A stretch of 53,159 bases of DNA from an uncultured Butyricimonas sp. GTDB lineage: Bacteria > Bacteroidota > Bacteroidia > Bacteroidales > Marinifilaceae. The stretch lies in NCBI GenBank assembly GCA_944320555.1, contig CALUHX010000016.1, forward strand, positions 1 through 53,159. The letters are read 5' to 3'. Position numbers and translations under genes: made by a program. The notes below the pieces were generated by a model. That model was given only the letters and a program-made list of their open reading frames with translations. It was not told the DNA's origin and ran no database searches. Positions 17,487 through 24,981 of this stretch are shown here, piece by piece; the stretch's first letter is position 1; each line of letters begins with the position of its first letter.

Positions 17487-18962
17487 ATGAAATTGATATT
17501 TAGAACTATGTTTTTATCGATAGGAATGTCGATATTTTTCTCTTGCTCGAATTCGGAAGAGGAAATACCGGGACAGCCGGATTTTATCACGGTAAGCCTT
17601 GAAGATCCATACATGTGCACGATGGGGGATGAATTTGAGTTGTCCGTTGCAGAAGAAAAGTATGCGGAATCATACGATTGGATATTGCCGGATTCGATGT
17701 TAAGAATACTTGAAGGAGAGAACACTTCACGACTAAAAGTGTTGGCATTAACGGAGGGAGTCATCGGAGCCGGTACAATTAAAGTCGCAGCAAGCAATGG
17801 GCAAGGAACAGGATATGCCAGAACTTTATGGAAAGACATTAGCGTGCAAGGCTTGCCGGAAGAGCCATCTTTCGTGAAAACATCCATAGTCGGCTCTATG
17901 ACAGTGGAAGCCGATGAGACATTTGATATTTATGTGACAGAAGACAACCAGATTATCTCGTACGAGTGGACGGTTCCCGAAAACATGGAAATTGTGTCGG
18001 GCGCAAATACTGCCCGTATAACGCTGAAGGCAATTCAAAAGTCAGTGAATATCCCGAAAAATTCAATCATATTGAAAACAGTGGATAAGAATGGTTTTGA
18101 GCAGACTTATTCCTTTGAAAAATTGATTTGTGTGTTACCATTGGAAGGATATACTACCAAACGTTATGGTGATAAAACTTGGATGACTGTCAATTTAAAT
18201 TATGCGGGAGAAAGCGGAAATGTGGGGCGCACACTTTCCAGAGATCCGGATGGAAGCCAATTCGGACGTTTTTACACGTGGGCCGAGGCCATGACCGGAC
18301 TGCCGCGAGAAATTGCGGGAGAACAGAATCCTTATGTGTTCGGCAGCACAGGAACGGACGATGCAGGCAATGATTACACGTTCAATTACACGCCGTTGTC
18401 CCACAATATTCAGATTCAAGGCATTTGTCCGGAAGGATGGCATATTCCGAATGCATACGACTTTTATGATTTGATAGCTTCAATTGCAGAGGATTACGAT
18501 GTCCTTGTAAACAGCATAGAAGCCGTGCATAGCAACCCCGGGGGAATTTACCTGCCAGATAATCGGGAGAGTGCTCCGATGACATCCATGACATTGACCA
18601 CTTACGGGACAGTGACTTCCTATTTGAGAGGGAGCAGGCCCGATGTGGAAGGAGGTCTTTGGGATACGAATAATTCCGCTGTTTCTCAAGGAGGGACTGT
18701 CTTCACATATAATGATATCTCTTATCCAATGTATTTTCCTGAGAAAATAGAGGAAATCGGTTTCAATATTTTACCGGCGGGTCAATTTAATGGCGAAGAC
18801 GAGACGAACTTTGGAAAATGGTCTTATCATTGGACAGCTGTGCTGGACGCAAATAACAAGGCCTACCGCTTCACAGCGGCTTACAACAATTGTAATTTTT
18901 CCACCGCTTCTCATGCGATTGACAACGAGGCATTTAACGTGCGCTGCGTAGCAGATTATTAA
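17487..18962 (+). CDS. FISUMP-domain lipoprotein
   Basis: About 491 residues. The leader KLIFRTMFLSIGMSIFFSC has a lipobox, and the mature N-terminus is a short acidic tether. Residues ~30-220 form two PKD/Ig-like repeats (YAESYDWILPDSMLRILEGENTSRLKV and IISYEWTVPENMEIVSGANTARITL). The C-terminal half is a Fibrobacter-succinogenes-major-paralogous (FISUMP) domain: RYGDKTWMTVNLNY, GRFYTWAEAM, IQGICPEGWHIPNAYDFYDL, and the ending DNEAFNVRCVADY. The PKD/FISUMP build is that of surface proteins. An ATG at 17463 is eight codons upstream but a start at 17487 gives the cleaner leader. Confidence 0.8.
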   Translation: MKLIFRTMFLSIGMSIFFSCSNSEEEIPGQPDFITVSLEDPYMCTMGDEFELSVAEEKYAESYDWILPDSMLRILEGENTSRLKVLALTEGVIGAGTIKVAASNGQGTGYARTLWKDISVQGLPEEPSFVKTSIVGSMTVEADETFDIYVTEDNQIISYEWTVPENMEIVSGANTARITLKAIQKSVNIPKNSIILKTVDKNGFEQTYSFEKLICVLPLEGYTTKRYGDKTWMTVNLNYAGESGNVGRTLSRDPDGSQFGRFYTWAEAMTGLPREIAGEQNPYVFGSTGTDDAGNDYTFNYTPLSHNIQIQGICPEGWHIPNAYDFYDLIASIAEDYDVLVNSIEAVHSNPGGIYLPDNRESAPMTSMTLTTYGTVTSYLRGSRPDVEGGLWDTNNSAVSQGGTVFTYNDISYPMYFPEKIEEIGFNILPAGQFNGEDETNFGKWSYHWTAVLDANNKAYRFTAAYNNCNFSTASHAIDNEAFNVRCVADY

Positions 18963-18970
18963 TTTTTAGA

Positions 18971-19918
18971 TTGTATAAATATAAAGTGAGGCGTTATACT
19001 ATATTCTTGATTTCCTTGGCCTTGTTGGCTGTAGCCTGCAAGGCGGGGAAATCTTCCTTTCAAAGTGAGGTCGTAAATGGCGAGGAATCAAGGAAACAAT
19101 GGCAGGAGATTCCATCTGTGATCACGAACGTGCGTGATAGAGCGTTTTATGTGTTGAGAAATTTTTGGAATGACGTCAGTTTTAAGGAAAACGTTTTGCA
19201 TTCACAAAATACGGAGTTAGACAAGAAATTCTTGACATTTGTTCGATTACTGTCTCGTTATCCGGATTCGTCATTGAGAAGAGAAAGTGTAAACATTTTT
19301 GTGTCAAAAGTGGAAAAATCTATGGAGGTTTATGGTTATTTTGTAGAACAGGCAGAATTTTATCTTTACTCTCCTAGTTCTCCTATTCGGGATGAAAATT
19401 TGTACAAGGTATTTGTGGAACGATTCTTGCATTCTCCATGCTGTGATGAAATGACAGAGGCAAGGTTGATATTTCAAAAAACGATGATGTCTAAGAATAA
19501 TGTAGGGGCATTGGCGGTGGATTTTTCTTATACAACAGCAGAAGGAGAGGTTTGTACACTTTCGGAAATGGCTAAGGGAAAGGATGTGATATTGTTATTT
19601 TATTCCCCTGGATGCAGAGAATGTGAGAATGTGGAGTATTTGTTGGCAAATAACGATATGCTTCGAGAGTGCATTCGTGAAGAGCGGGTGGCTTTATTGG
19701 CTGTGTATGTGGACGGAGTTGAAACTATTTGGGAGAGATGTAAAGATGATTTACCTGATGAGTGGATTTCAGCTACGGATTGGGCGATGGTTAGACGGAA
19801 TAGATTGTATGATTTAAAGGCGATACCTACTCTTTATCTTTTGGATGGACAACAACACGTCGTATTAAAAGATGTAGGAGTCGAAACGTTGTTAGATTAT
19901 TTAGCTCAACGGTATTAA
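18971..19918 (+). CDS. Thioredoxin-fold lipoprotein with N-terminal helical domain
   Basis: 315 residues if translated from a TTG, since no ATG is available upstream of the leader. The leader RRYTIFLISLALLAVAC has a lipobox. Residues ~40-170 are helical and resemble the DUF5106-type domain that precedes thioredoxin folds in Bacteroidota. The C-terminal part is an AhpC/TlpA-like thioredoxin domain (KGKDVILLFYSPGCRECENVEYLL) with a CxxC motif (Cys-Arg-Glu-Cys) and the cis-Pro region AIPTLYLLDG. It would act on thiols in the periplasm or at the inner face of the outer membrane. It is 8 nt after the FISUMP gene and ends the operon. Confidence 0.75.
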   Translation: MYKYKVRRYTIFLISLALLAVACKAGKSSFQSEVVNGEESRKQWQEIPSVITNVRDRAFYVLRNFWNDVSFKENVLHSQNTELDKKFLTFVRLLSRYPDSSLRRESVNIFVSKVEKSMEVYGYFVEQAEFYLYSPSSPIRDENLYKVFVERFLHSPCCDEMTEARLIFQKTMMSKNNVGALAVDFSYTTAEGEVCTLSEMAKGKDVILLFYSPGCRECENVEYLLANNDMLRECIREERVALLAVYVDGVETIWERCKDDLPDEWISATDWAMVRRNRLYDLKAIPTLYLLDGQQHVVLKDVGVETLLDYLAQRY

Positions 19919-19952
19919 AAAAAGAATCCGCCATTTGTGGCGAATCCTTTTT
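19919..19952. terminator. Bidirectional terminator between convergent operons
   Basis: AAAAAG, then CGCCA, a TTTG loop, TGGCG and CTTTTT: two paired segments separated by an internal loop, with A-run and T-run on opposite sides. It serves the operon ending at 19918 and the minus-strand operon ending at 19960. Confidence 0.65.
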
Positions 19953-19959
19953 GTGAAAA

Positions 19960-20448
19960 TCATTTCAAATGTTCGATGATGGAGGTGGTGGAATAGCCTT
20001 CGACCAAGGGGATGGTGACGACTTGGCCGCCACGGGCGGTGACGATGTCGTTGCCCACGATGTCCTCAGGCCGGTAATCACCGCCTTTGACGAGCACGTC
20101 GGGTTGGATGAATTCAATCAGTTCTCGAGGCGTGTCGGTGTTGAAAAGGATGACTTCGTCCACGAATAGCAGGGAAGCCAGTGCGAGAGCTCGTCCCCGT
20201 TCATCGTTCACGGGGCGATTTTCCCCTTTCAGGCGACGCACGGAGGCGTCCGTGTTGAGGCCGACAATAAGTTTCGTGCCCAAAGAGGCGGCTTTGGCCA
20301 GGTATTCGATGTGGCCGCGATGTATGATGTCGAAGCACCCGTTGGTGAATACGATTTTCTCGTTACGGAATTTCCACATGTTTAGAAGGCGGGAAGCGTT
20401 TTCAGCCGATAGGGCTATTTTTTTTTCGATGTAAGGTAAGTATTCCAT
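19960..20448 (-). CDS. rfaE2: D-glycero-beta-D-manno-heptose 1-phosphate adenylyltransferase
   Basis: A 162-residue nucleotidyltransferase matching the stand-alone C-terminal domain of HldE. The nucleotide-binding motif is FTNGCFDIIHRGHIEYL (HxGH at residues 43-46); the downstream KGGDYRPEDIVG and VVTIPLVEGYSTTSIIEHLK are family signatures. It adenylylates heptose-1-phosphate to ADP-heptose for lipopolysaccharide core. Split kinase and transferase genes are common in this phylum; the kinase (rfaE1) is not in the window. It is 4 nt downstream of panD in the same operon. Confidence 0.92.
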   Translation of the reverse strand: MEYLPYIEKKIALSAENASRLLNMWKFRNEKIVFTNGCFDIIHRGHIEYLAKAASLGTKLIVGLNTDASVRRLKGENRPVNDERGRALALASLLFVDEVILFNTDTPRELIEFIQPDVLVKGGDYRPEDIVGNDIVTARGGQVVTIPLVEGYSTTSIIEHLK

Positions 20449-20452
20449 AAGT

Positions 20453-20803
20453 TTAGATAAGTTTGTTTGTTGATGTGTCGGGAAAAACGAGGGTCGGTTT
20501 GTGGGATTTCGCCTCTTCGAAGTCCATCAGGGCATAGGAGATAATGATGATGATGTCTCCCACGGCGCATTTGCGGGCAGCCGGTCCGTTGAGGCAGATG
20601 GTGCCCGAGCCGCGTTCTCCTTTGATGATGTATGTTTCAAATCGCTCGCCATTGTTCACGTTTACGATTTGGACCTTTTCGTTCTCGATCATATTGGCAG
20701 CCTCCAGAAGAGCCTCGTCAATGGTGATGCTTCCCACGTATTGCAGGTTGGCTTCGGTAACCGTAACTTTATGGATTTTGGATTTTACTACTTCGATGAA
20801 CAT
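20453..20803 (-). CDS. panD: Aspartate 1-decarboxylase
   Basis: A 116-residue proenzyme when started at [13 protein letters not shown], the usual N-terminus; an ATG three codons upstream is also present. The self-cleavage site is Gly24-Ser25 in QYVGSIT, where Ser25 becomes the pyruvoyl group. Other family motifs are [20 protein letters not shown] and [21 protein letters not shown]. It makes beta-alanine for pantothenate and follows panC by 17 nt. Confidence 0.95.
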   Translation of the reverse strand: MFIEVVKSKIHKVTVTEANLQYVGSITIDEALLEAANMIENEKVQIVNVNNGERFETYIIKGERGSGTICLNGPAARKCAVGDIIIIISYALMDFEEAKSHKPTLVFPDTSTNKLI

Positions 20804-20820
20804 GTCTGTCAATTATGAAG

Positions 20821-21660
20821 TTAAAATATGATGTTGTCGATGAGGCGGATGGGGCCGGCGTAGACGGCGACGCATCCGACTTTCACGTTGTCCTCGGACC
20901 AGTCGCGGATGCTTTGCAGTTCGGTGTCGTCCACGATTTCAAAATATTCGGTTTCGAGGTAGGGGTTTTTGTTTATTTCTTCCACGACCCATTTTTTTAC
21001 TTCTTCCACGCTCATCTTGTCGGTGAGGCGGGTGGCTTGTTCCAGCACTTTGTGAATGTGCGGGGCGTTGGCTCTGTGTTCGGGGGAGAGGAGGGTGTTG
21101 CGGGAGCTCATGGCCAAGCCGTCGGCCTCCCGGACGATGGGACAGGGCACAATCTCTATGTCGTAACGCAATTGGCGGACCATGTTTTTGATGACGGCTA
21201 TTTGTTGAAAGTCTTTCATTCCGAAATAGGCGCGGTGAGGCTTCACAACATCGAACAGTTTGCTGACGATTTGTCCCACTCCGTTGAAGTGGCCCGGACG
21301 ACGCACCCCTTCCATCACTTCGCCCACGTGGCCGAAGTCGAACACGCGGGTGTCTTTTTCCGGGTACATTTCCTCGACGCTTGGGGCGAACACGTAGTCG
21401 CATTTGTTTTTTTCAAGCAAGGCCACGTCTTTGTCCAAGGTGCGGGGATATCTTTTGAGGTCTTCTTTGTCATTGAATTGCGTGGGGTTGACGAACACGC
21501 TTACCACGGTGATGTCGTTGTTTTGGTGGCATGCTTTCACTAATGACACATGCCCGTCGTGCAATGCGCCCATTGTGGGTACGAGTCCTACCGTTTTTCC
21601 CTCTTTTTTCAACGCCTCGATGGCGGAGGACAATTCCGATTTTTTCGTTATAACTTTCAT
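20821..21660 (-). CDS. panC: Pantothenate synthetase
   Basis: A 279-residue ATP-dependent ligase joining pantoate and beta-alanine. The HIGH-like motif is PTMGALHDGHVSLV (His34, His37), followed by VSVFVNPTQF, the pantoate-site segment RPGHFNGVGQIVSKLFDVVKP and the KMSKS-like READGLAMSSRN. Length and motif order are normal. It begins the panC-panD-rfaE2 cluster; a weak -7 (TAAACTTG on the minus strand at 21687-21694) precedes it, so the three genes may be transcribed separately from argR. Confidence 0.95.
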   Translation of the reverse strand: MKVITKKSELSSAIEALKKEGKTVGLVPTMGALHDGHVSLVKACHQNNDITVVSVFVNPTQFNDKEDLKRYPRTLDKDVALLEKNKCDYVFAPSVEEMYPEKDTRVFDFGHVGEVMEGVRRPGHFNGVGQIVSKLFDVVKPHRAYFGMKDFQQIAVIKNMVRQLRYDIEIVPCPIVREADGLAMSSRNTLLSPEHRANAPHIHKVLEQATRLTDKMSVEEVKKWVVEEINKNPYLETEYFEIVDDTELQSIRDWSEDNVKVGCVAVYAGPIRLIDNIIF

Positions 21661-21668
21661 TGCTATTT

Positions 21669-21737
21669 AGTTGAAAATTCGGGGTGCAAGTTTACAAACT
21701 ATTTTCGATATTCCTTGTATTAGCAAGTTGAAAATTC
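21669..21737. repeat. 12-bp perfect direct repeat in the argR-panC gap
   Basis: AGTTGAAAATTC occurs at 21669-21680 and again at 21726-21737, flanking the weak panC promoter. The second copy touches the argR end. It might be a paired regulatory site or a small duplication. Confidence 0.35.
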
Positions 21738-21743
21738 CTTGGG

Positions 21744-22223
21744 TCACTTGTAGAGGGCGTGAATGTTGGGGAGAGTGGAGGAGAGGGCGTCGAGCAATTC
21801 CTTGTGCGACACTCCTTCCCGGAGGATGATGAGGACGGTGTCGTCGCCGCCGATGGTGCCAAGGACTTCAAAGTAGTTTTCATTGTCGATGAGGACCGTG
21901 ACGGCTTTCGCATAGCCGGGCAGGGTCTTCAGCACGGCGAGGTTTCCGGAGAAGTCAATGTTGAAGATGGCGTCGGTGACCATGGCGGCGGCTTTTTCTT
22001 CCGCTTGCTCGTTCTGTATGCTTTCGGGAATGATGTAGATGTATCCCCTGTCTTTGTGTGGGATTTTAGCCACGCGCATGAATTTAAGGTCGCGGGAGAG
22101 AGTGCTTTGAGTGGCTTCCACTCCCATTTCTTTGAGGCGGAAAAGCAGTTCCTCTTGAGAGCAGATTTGTTCGCTTTCGATGAGTTTGCGTATGGATAAC
22201 AAGCGTTTTGTTTTGTTTCTCAT
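21744..22223 (-). CDS. argR: Arginine repressor
   Basis: A 159-residue ArgR-family regulator. The winged helix-turn-helix is CSQEELLFRLKEMGVEATQSTLSRDLKFM; the C-terminal oligomerisation and arginine-binding domain ends in LGTIGGDDTVLIILR, with the Asp-Asp pair that contacts arginine. The open frame runs 39 codons further upstream, but that segment contains the promoter and the large palindrome, so MRNKTKRLLSIRK is the start. It probably represses arginine synthesis with arginine as co-repressor; carAB is 1.5 kb away on the other strand. Confidence 0.93.
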   Translation of the reverse strand: MRNKTKRLLSIRKLIESEQICSQEELLFRLKEMGVEATQSTLSRDLKFMRVAKIPHKDRGYIYIIPESIQNEQAEEKAAAMVTDAIFNIDFSGNLAVLKTLPGYAKAVTVLIDNENYFEVLGTIGGDDTVLIILREGVSHKELLDALSSTLPNIHALYK

Positions 22224-22236
22224 AGGTGTTTGTGTT

Positions 22237-22270
22237 ATATGCCACAAAGTTAGCGAATTTTGTGGCATAT
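22237..22270 (-). promoter_or_regulatory. argR promoter overlapped by a 12-bp perfect inverted repeat
   Basis: ATATGCCACAAA (22237-22248) and TTTGTGGCATAT (22259-22270) are perfect inverted repeats ten bases apart. The minus-strand -7 element TAACTTTG (22252-22245) lies across the inner edge of one arm, so a bound protein would block the argR promoter. The position suggests autorepression by ArgR or control by another dimeric regulator. The sequence does not look like the classical E. coli ARG box. Confidence 0.6.
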
Positions 22271-22325
22271 TTGCGAGGGGTGTAAAATAAAGTGGAAAAA
22301 TATTTTCTTTCTGAGAAAAGAACAG

Positions 22326-22333
22326 TACCTTTG
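22326..22333 (+). promoter_or_regulatory. -7 promoter element of the OmpA-family gene
   Basis: TACCTTTG matches TAnnTTTG, 51 nt before the ATG at 22385. It is divergent from the argR promoter. Confidence 0.5.
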
Positions 22334-22384
22334 TCCACATGTTTAATCAAGTCTCTGTGAATGGGACTTAAAAATTATTGTTCG

Positions 22385-23578
22385 ATGAGAAAGATTTTGT
22401 TGATTAGTCTGGTTGCCATGTTGCCGTTGATGACGATGGCTCAGAACAAGCAAGAAAATGACGAGAGCGTTAATAGCAAAGCTCCATGGAAAGGTTTTGT
22501 TACTAATCGTTTTTGGGACAACTGGTTTATTTCCGTAGGAGCCGGTGGACAGATGTATTTTGGCGAATACGACAGCGAGCCTGCCTTCGGAAAGCGTTTG
22601 ACTCCTTCGTTTGATTTTTCTGTGGGCAAATGGATTGTTCCCACTTTGGGAGCCCGTTTGCAAGTTGCGGGATTTACGATGAGAGGTGCCACACATGATC
22701 CGAATAACATTTATGCGAAGTATTTGACAGGCATTGGGAACTACAGGCAGAATTGGCGGCAGTTCAACATGCATGTTGATGGTTTGTTGAATGTGTCAAA
22801 TTGGATTGGAGGTTATCGTACCGACCGTTTTTATGAGGCAGTTCCTTTTGCCGGTTTCGGTTTCATTCACGGATGCTCCAGTGCGGACAATACGGCTTTC
22901 ATGTTTACGGCCGGATTGTTGAACAAGATGCGGATTTCCGACGCTTTTGACGTTAATGTGGAGTTGCGTGGAAGTTTGGTTCCTCAAGATTTTGATGGAG
23001 AGGTAGGAGGAAGCAAAGGCGAAGGCATCCTGAGTCTGACTGCCGGTGTTTCTTATAAATTCAACCAACGCAAGTTTAGAAAAGAGCAGAAGACCAAGCT
23101 CGTGCCGACAGGTATTTCCAAAGAAGATTTGCGTGCCGTAGAGGACAGATTGGCCGCAGAACAACAGAAAGCCGCTCAATTGCAGAAAGATTTGGATCAA
23201 TCCCGCAGGGATTTGGATGCGGCTCGCAAAGAGGCACAACAAAAAGCAGAGTCGACGCTCGCTTCTAAGTTGACGGTATTCTTCCAGATTGGCAAGTCCA
23301 ATTTGACAGAGAAAGAGAAACTTAATTTGCAGAATTATGCCGACGTGATTAAGAATTCTCCGGACAAGAAATATGCGGTTACTGGTTATGCCGACAAAGC
23401 TACTGGTTCCAAGGCAAGAAATCAGAAGTTGAGCGAGGAGAGAGCCAATGCCGTTGCAGACTTCTTGGTGAACGAATGTGGTGTAAACAGAGACCAATTA
23501 GTGATTGTGGGCAAGGGCGGTATTGATTCTCGGAAGGCAGATTTGTGTAGAGCCGTTGTTGTCGAATTAAATAAGTAA
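22385..23578 (+). CDS. OmpA-family outer-membrane protein
   Basis: A 397-residue protein starting with a signal peptide (MRKILLISLVAMLPLMTMAQ); an ATG eight codons upstream is less likely. Residues ~25-225 form an eight-strand-type beta barrel with alternating strands and aromatic ends (WFISVGAGGQMYFGEYD, FYEAVPFAGFGFIHG). A heptad-rich coiled coil follows (ISKEDLRAVEDRLAAEQQKAAQLQK to AARKEAQQKAES). The C-terminal ~120 residues are the peptidoglycan-binding OmpA domain (LTVFFQIGKSNLTEKEKLNL, AVTGYADKATGSKARNQKLSEERANAVADFL). It anchors the outer membrane to the wall. A strong terminator follows. Confidence 0.92.
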   Translation: MRKILLISLVAMLPLMTMAQNKQENDESVNSKAPWKGFVTNRFWDNWFISVGAGGQMYFGEYDSEPAFGKRLTPSFDFSVGKWIVPTLGARLQVAGFTMRGATHDPNNIYAKYLTGIGNYRQNWRQFNMHVDGLLNVSNWIGGYRTDRFYEAVPFAGFGFIHGCSSADNTAFMFTAGLLNKMRISDAFDVNVELRGSLVPQDFDGEVGGSKGEGILSLTAGVSYKFNQRKFRKEQKTKLVPTGISKEDLRAVEDRLAAEQQKAAQLQKDLDQSRRDLDAARKEAQQKAESTLASKLTVFFQIGKSNLTEKEKLNLQNYADVIKNSPDKKYAVTGYADKATGSKARNQKLSEERANAVADFLVNECGVNRDQLVIVGKGGIDSRKADLCRAVVVELNK

Positions 23579-23602
23579 GATTTTTTCAAAAACATATGGA
23601 GG

Positions 23603-23637
23603 TCGTTCCCTCTTTTTTGGGGGAACGATTTTTTTTT
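23603..23637 (+). terminator. Rho-independent terminator of the OmpA gene
   Basis: TCGTTCCC and GGGAACGA form an 8-bp perfect stem, followed directly by nine T. Confidence 0.9.
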
Positions 23638-23848
23638 ATGTCTTGACTTTTCAGAAAAGGAAAAGAGTGGCATGCGCATGTGGAATTGTTGTTCAGGCGA
23701 ATTTCAATCGAATTCTTTAGAGGGGATGGATAGGGGGAAGAATGTTTTTCAAGACCATGTGAAAAGTTGTCTTGTGTGTGTAAGAACTGAGAAAAATTTG
23801 CATAAGGATATTTTTTATGATGATGGAATGAATATTCAATATTCTTAC

Positions 23849-23856
23849 TATATTTG
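23849..23856 (+). promoter_or_regulatory. -7 promoter element of carAB
   Basis: TATATTTG, a full TAnnTTTG match, 39 nt before the carA start. The rest of 23638-23848 has no gene that I can support. Confidence 0.55.
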
Positions 23857-23895
23857 CAACGAAATAAATAATTATTCAAAACATACAGAATAAAT

Positions 23896-24978
23896 ATGCA
23901 CAAAAAGAGAAAAGCCCGTCTTGTGTTGGAGGACGGGACAATTTATGAAGGGACTTCCTTTGGTTACGAGAAATCGGTTTCCGGGGAAGTCGTTTTTTAT
24001 ACGGCTATGACTGGTTATCCGGAGAGTTTGACCGATCCCTCTTATGCCGGACAGATATTGGTTCCCACCTATCCCATGATAGGTAATTACGGCGTTCCGG
24101 TCGATGATGTGAAGGATGGCATTTCGAAATTTTTCGAATCGGACAAGATTCATTGCAAGGCGCTTGTCATTTCCGATTATTCGTCCCGCTTCAGTCATTG
24201 GAATTCCCAAAAGAGCCTCGGAGATTGGTTGAAAGAGCAGCAGATTCCGGGGCTTTTTGGTATAGATACCCGGGCATTGACTCAAAAGTTGAGGGATAAT
24301 GGAGCCATGCTCGGAAAGATTTTGTTTGACGACGAGGAAATATCTTTTTATGATCCCAACCGGGACAATCTTGTAGCGCAGGTCTCCACCCGTAAAATCA
24401 TGGAATACGGCAATGGCCGGCATAAGGTCATTTTATTGGATTGTGGTGTGAAGAATAACATTTTGCGTTGTCTTCTGCAGCGGGACGTGAGTGTAAAGCG
24501 GGTGCCTTGGGATTACGATTTTACACAAGAGGATTGTGATGGCATTTTTCTCTCCAACGGGCCGGGCGACCCGGCCATGTGTGAAGAGGCAATCGTTCAT
24601 ATCCGCAAAGCCCTTCAAGGCGATATCCCCATCATGGGCATTTGTCTCGGCAATCAACTCATGGCGAGGGCCGCTGGCGCAGAAACCTATAAACTGAAGT
24701 ATGGACATCGCAGCCATAATCAGCCGGTCATGCGTCCTGGAAGCTCCCGTTGCCACATTACCTCCCAAAATCATGGATTTGCGATTGACGAGCGGACACT
24801 TCCTGCGGAATGGGAACCACTTTTCGTGAATGTGAACGATGGTACCAATGAGGGAATCCGCCATCGGACGAAACCGTTCTTTTCCGCCCAATTTCATCCC
24901 GAAGCTTCCAGCGGTCCCGTCGACACGGAGTTTTTGTTCGATGATTTTGTTCAAGCCATGACAGCTGTTAAAAAGTAA
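23896..24978 (+). CDS. carA: Carbamoyl-phosphate synthase small subunit
   Basis: A 360-residue glutaminase subunit. The N-terminal CPSase domain has LEDGTIYEGTSFGYEKSVSGE and YTAMTGYPESLTDPSYAGQI. The C-terminal class-I amidotransferase has LSNGPGDP, the nucleophile Cys in MGICLGNQLMA, and the catalytic His-x-Glu in FSAQFHPEASSGP. It delivers ammonia to CarB for carbamoyl phosphate, used in arginine and pyrimidine synthesis. carB follows after 3 nt. Confidence 0.97.
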   Translation: MHKKRKARLVLEDGTIYEGTSFGYEKSVSGEVVFYTAMTGYPESLTDPSYAGQILVPTYPMIGNYGVPVDDVKDGISKFFESDKIHCKALVISDYSSRFSHWNSQKSLGDWLKEQQIPGLFGIDTRALTQKLRDNGAMLGKILFDDEEISFYDPNRDNLVAQVSTRKIMEYGNGRHKVILLDCGVKNNILRCLLQRDVSVKRVPWDYDFTQEDCDGIFLSNGPGDPAMCEEAIVHIRKALQGDIPIMGICLGNQLMARAAGAETYKLKYGHRSHNQPVMRPGSSRCHITSQNHGFAIDERTLPAEWEPLFVNVNDGTNEGIRHRTKPFFSAQFHPEASSGPVDTEFLFDDFVQAMTAVKK

Positions 24979-24981
24979 AGA

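Noticed and set aside
23672-23893. 73-codon frame before carA
   Set aside because: Contains the carAB promoter and ends at the carA leader; no domain or ribosome site.
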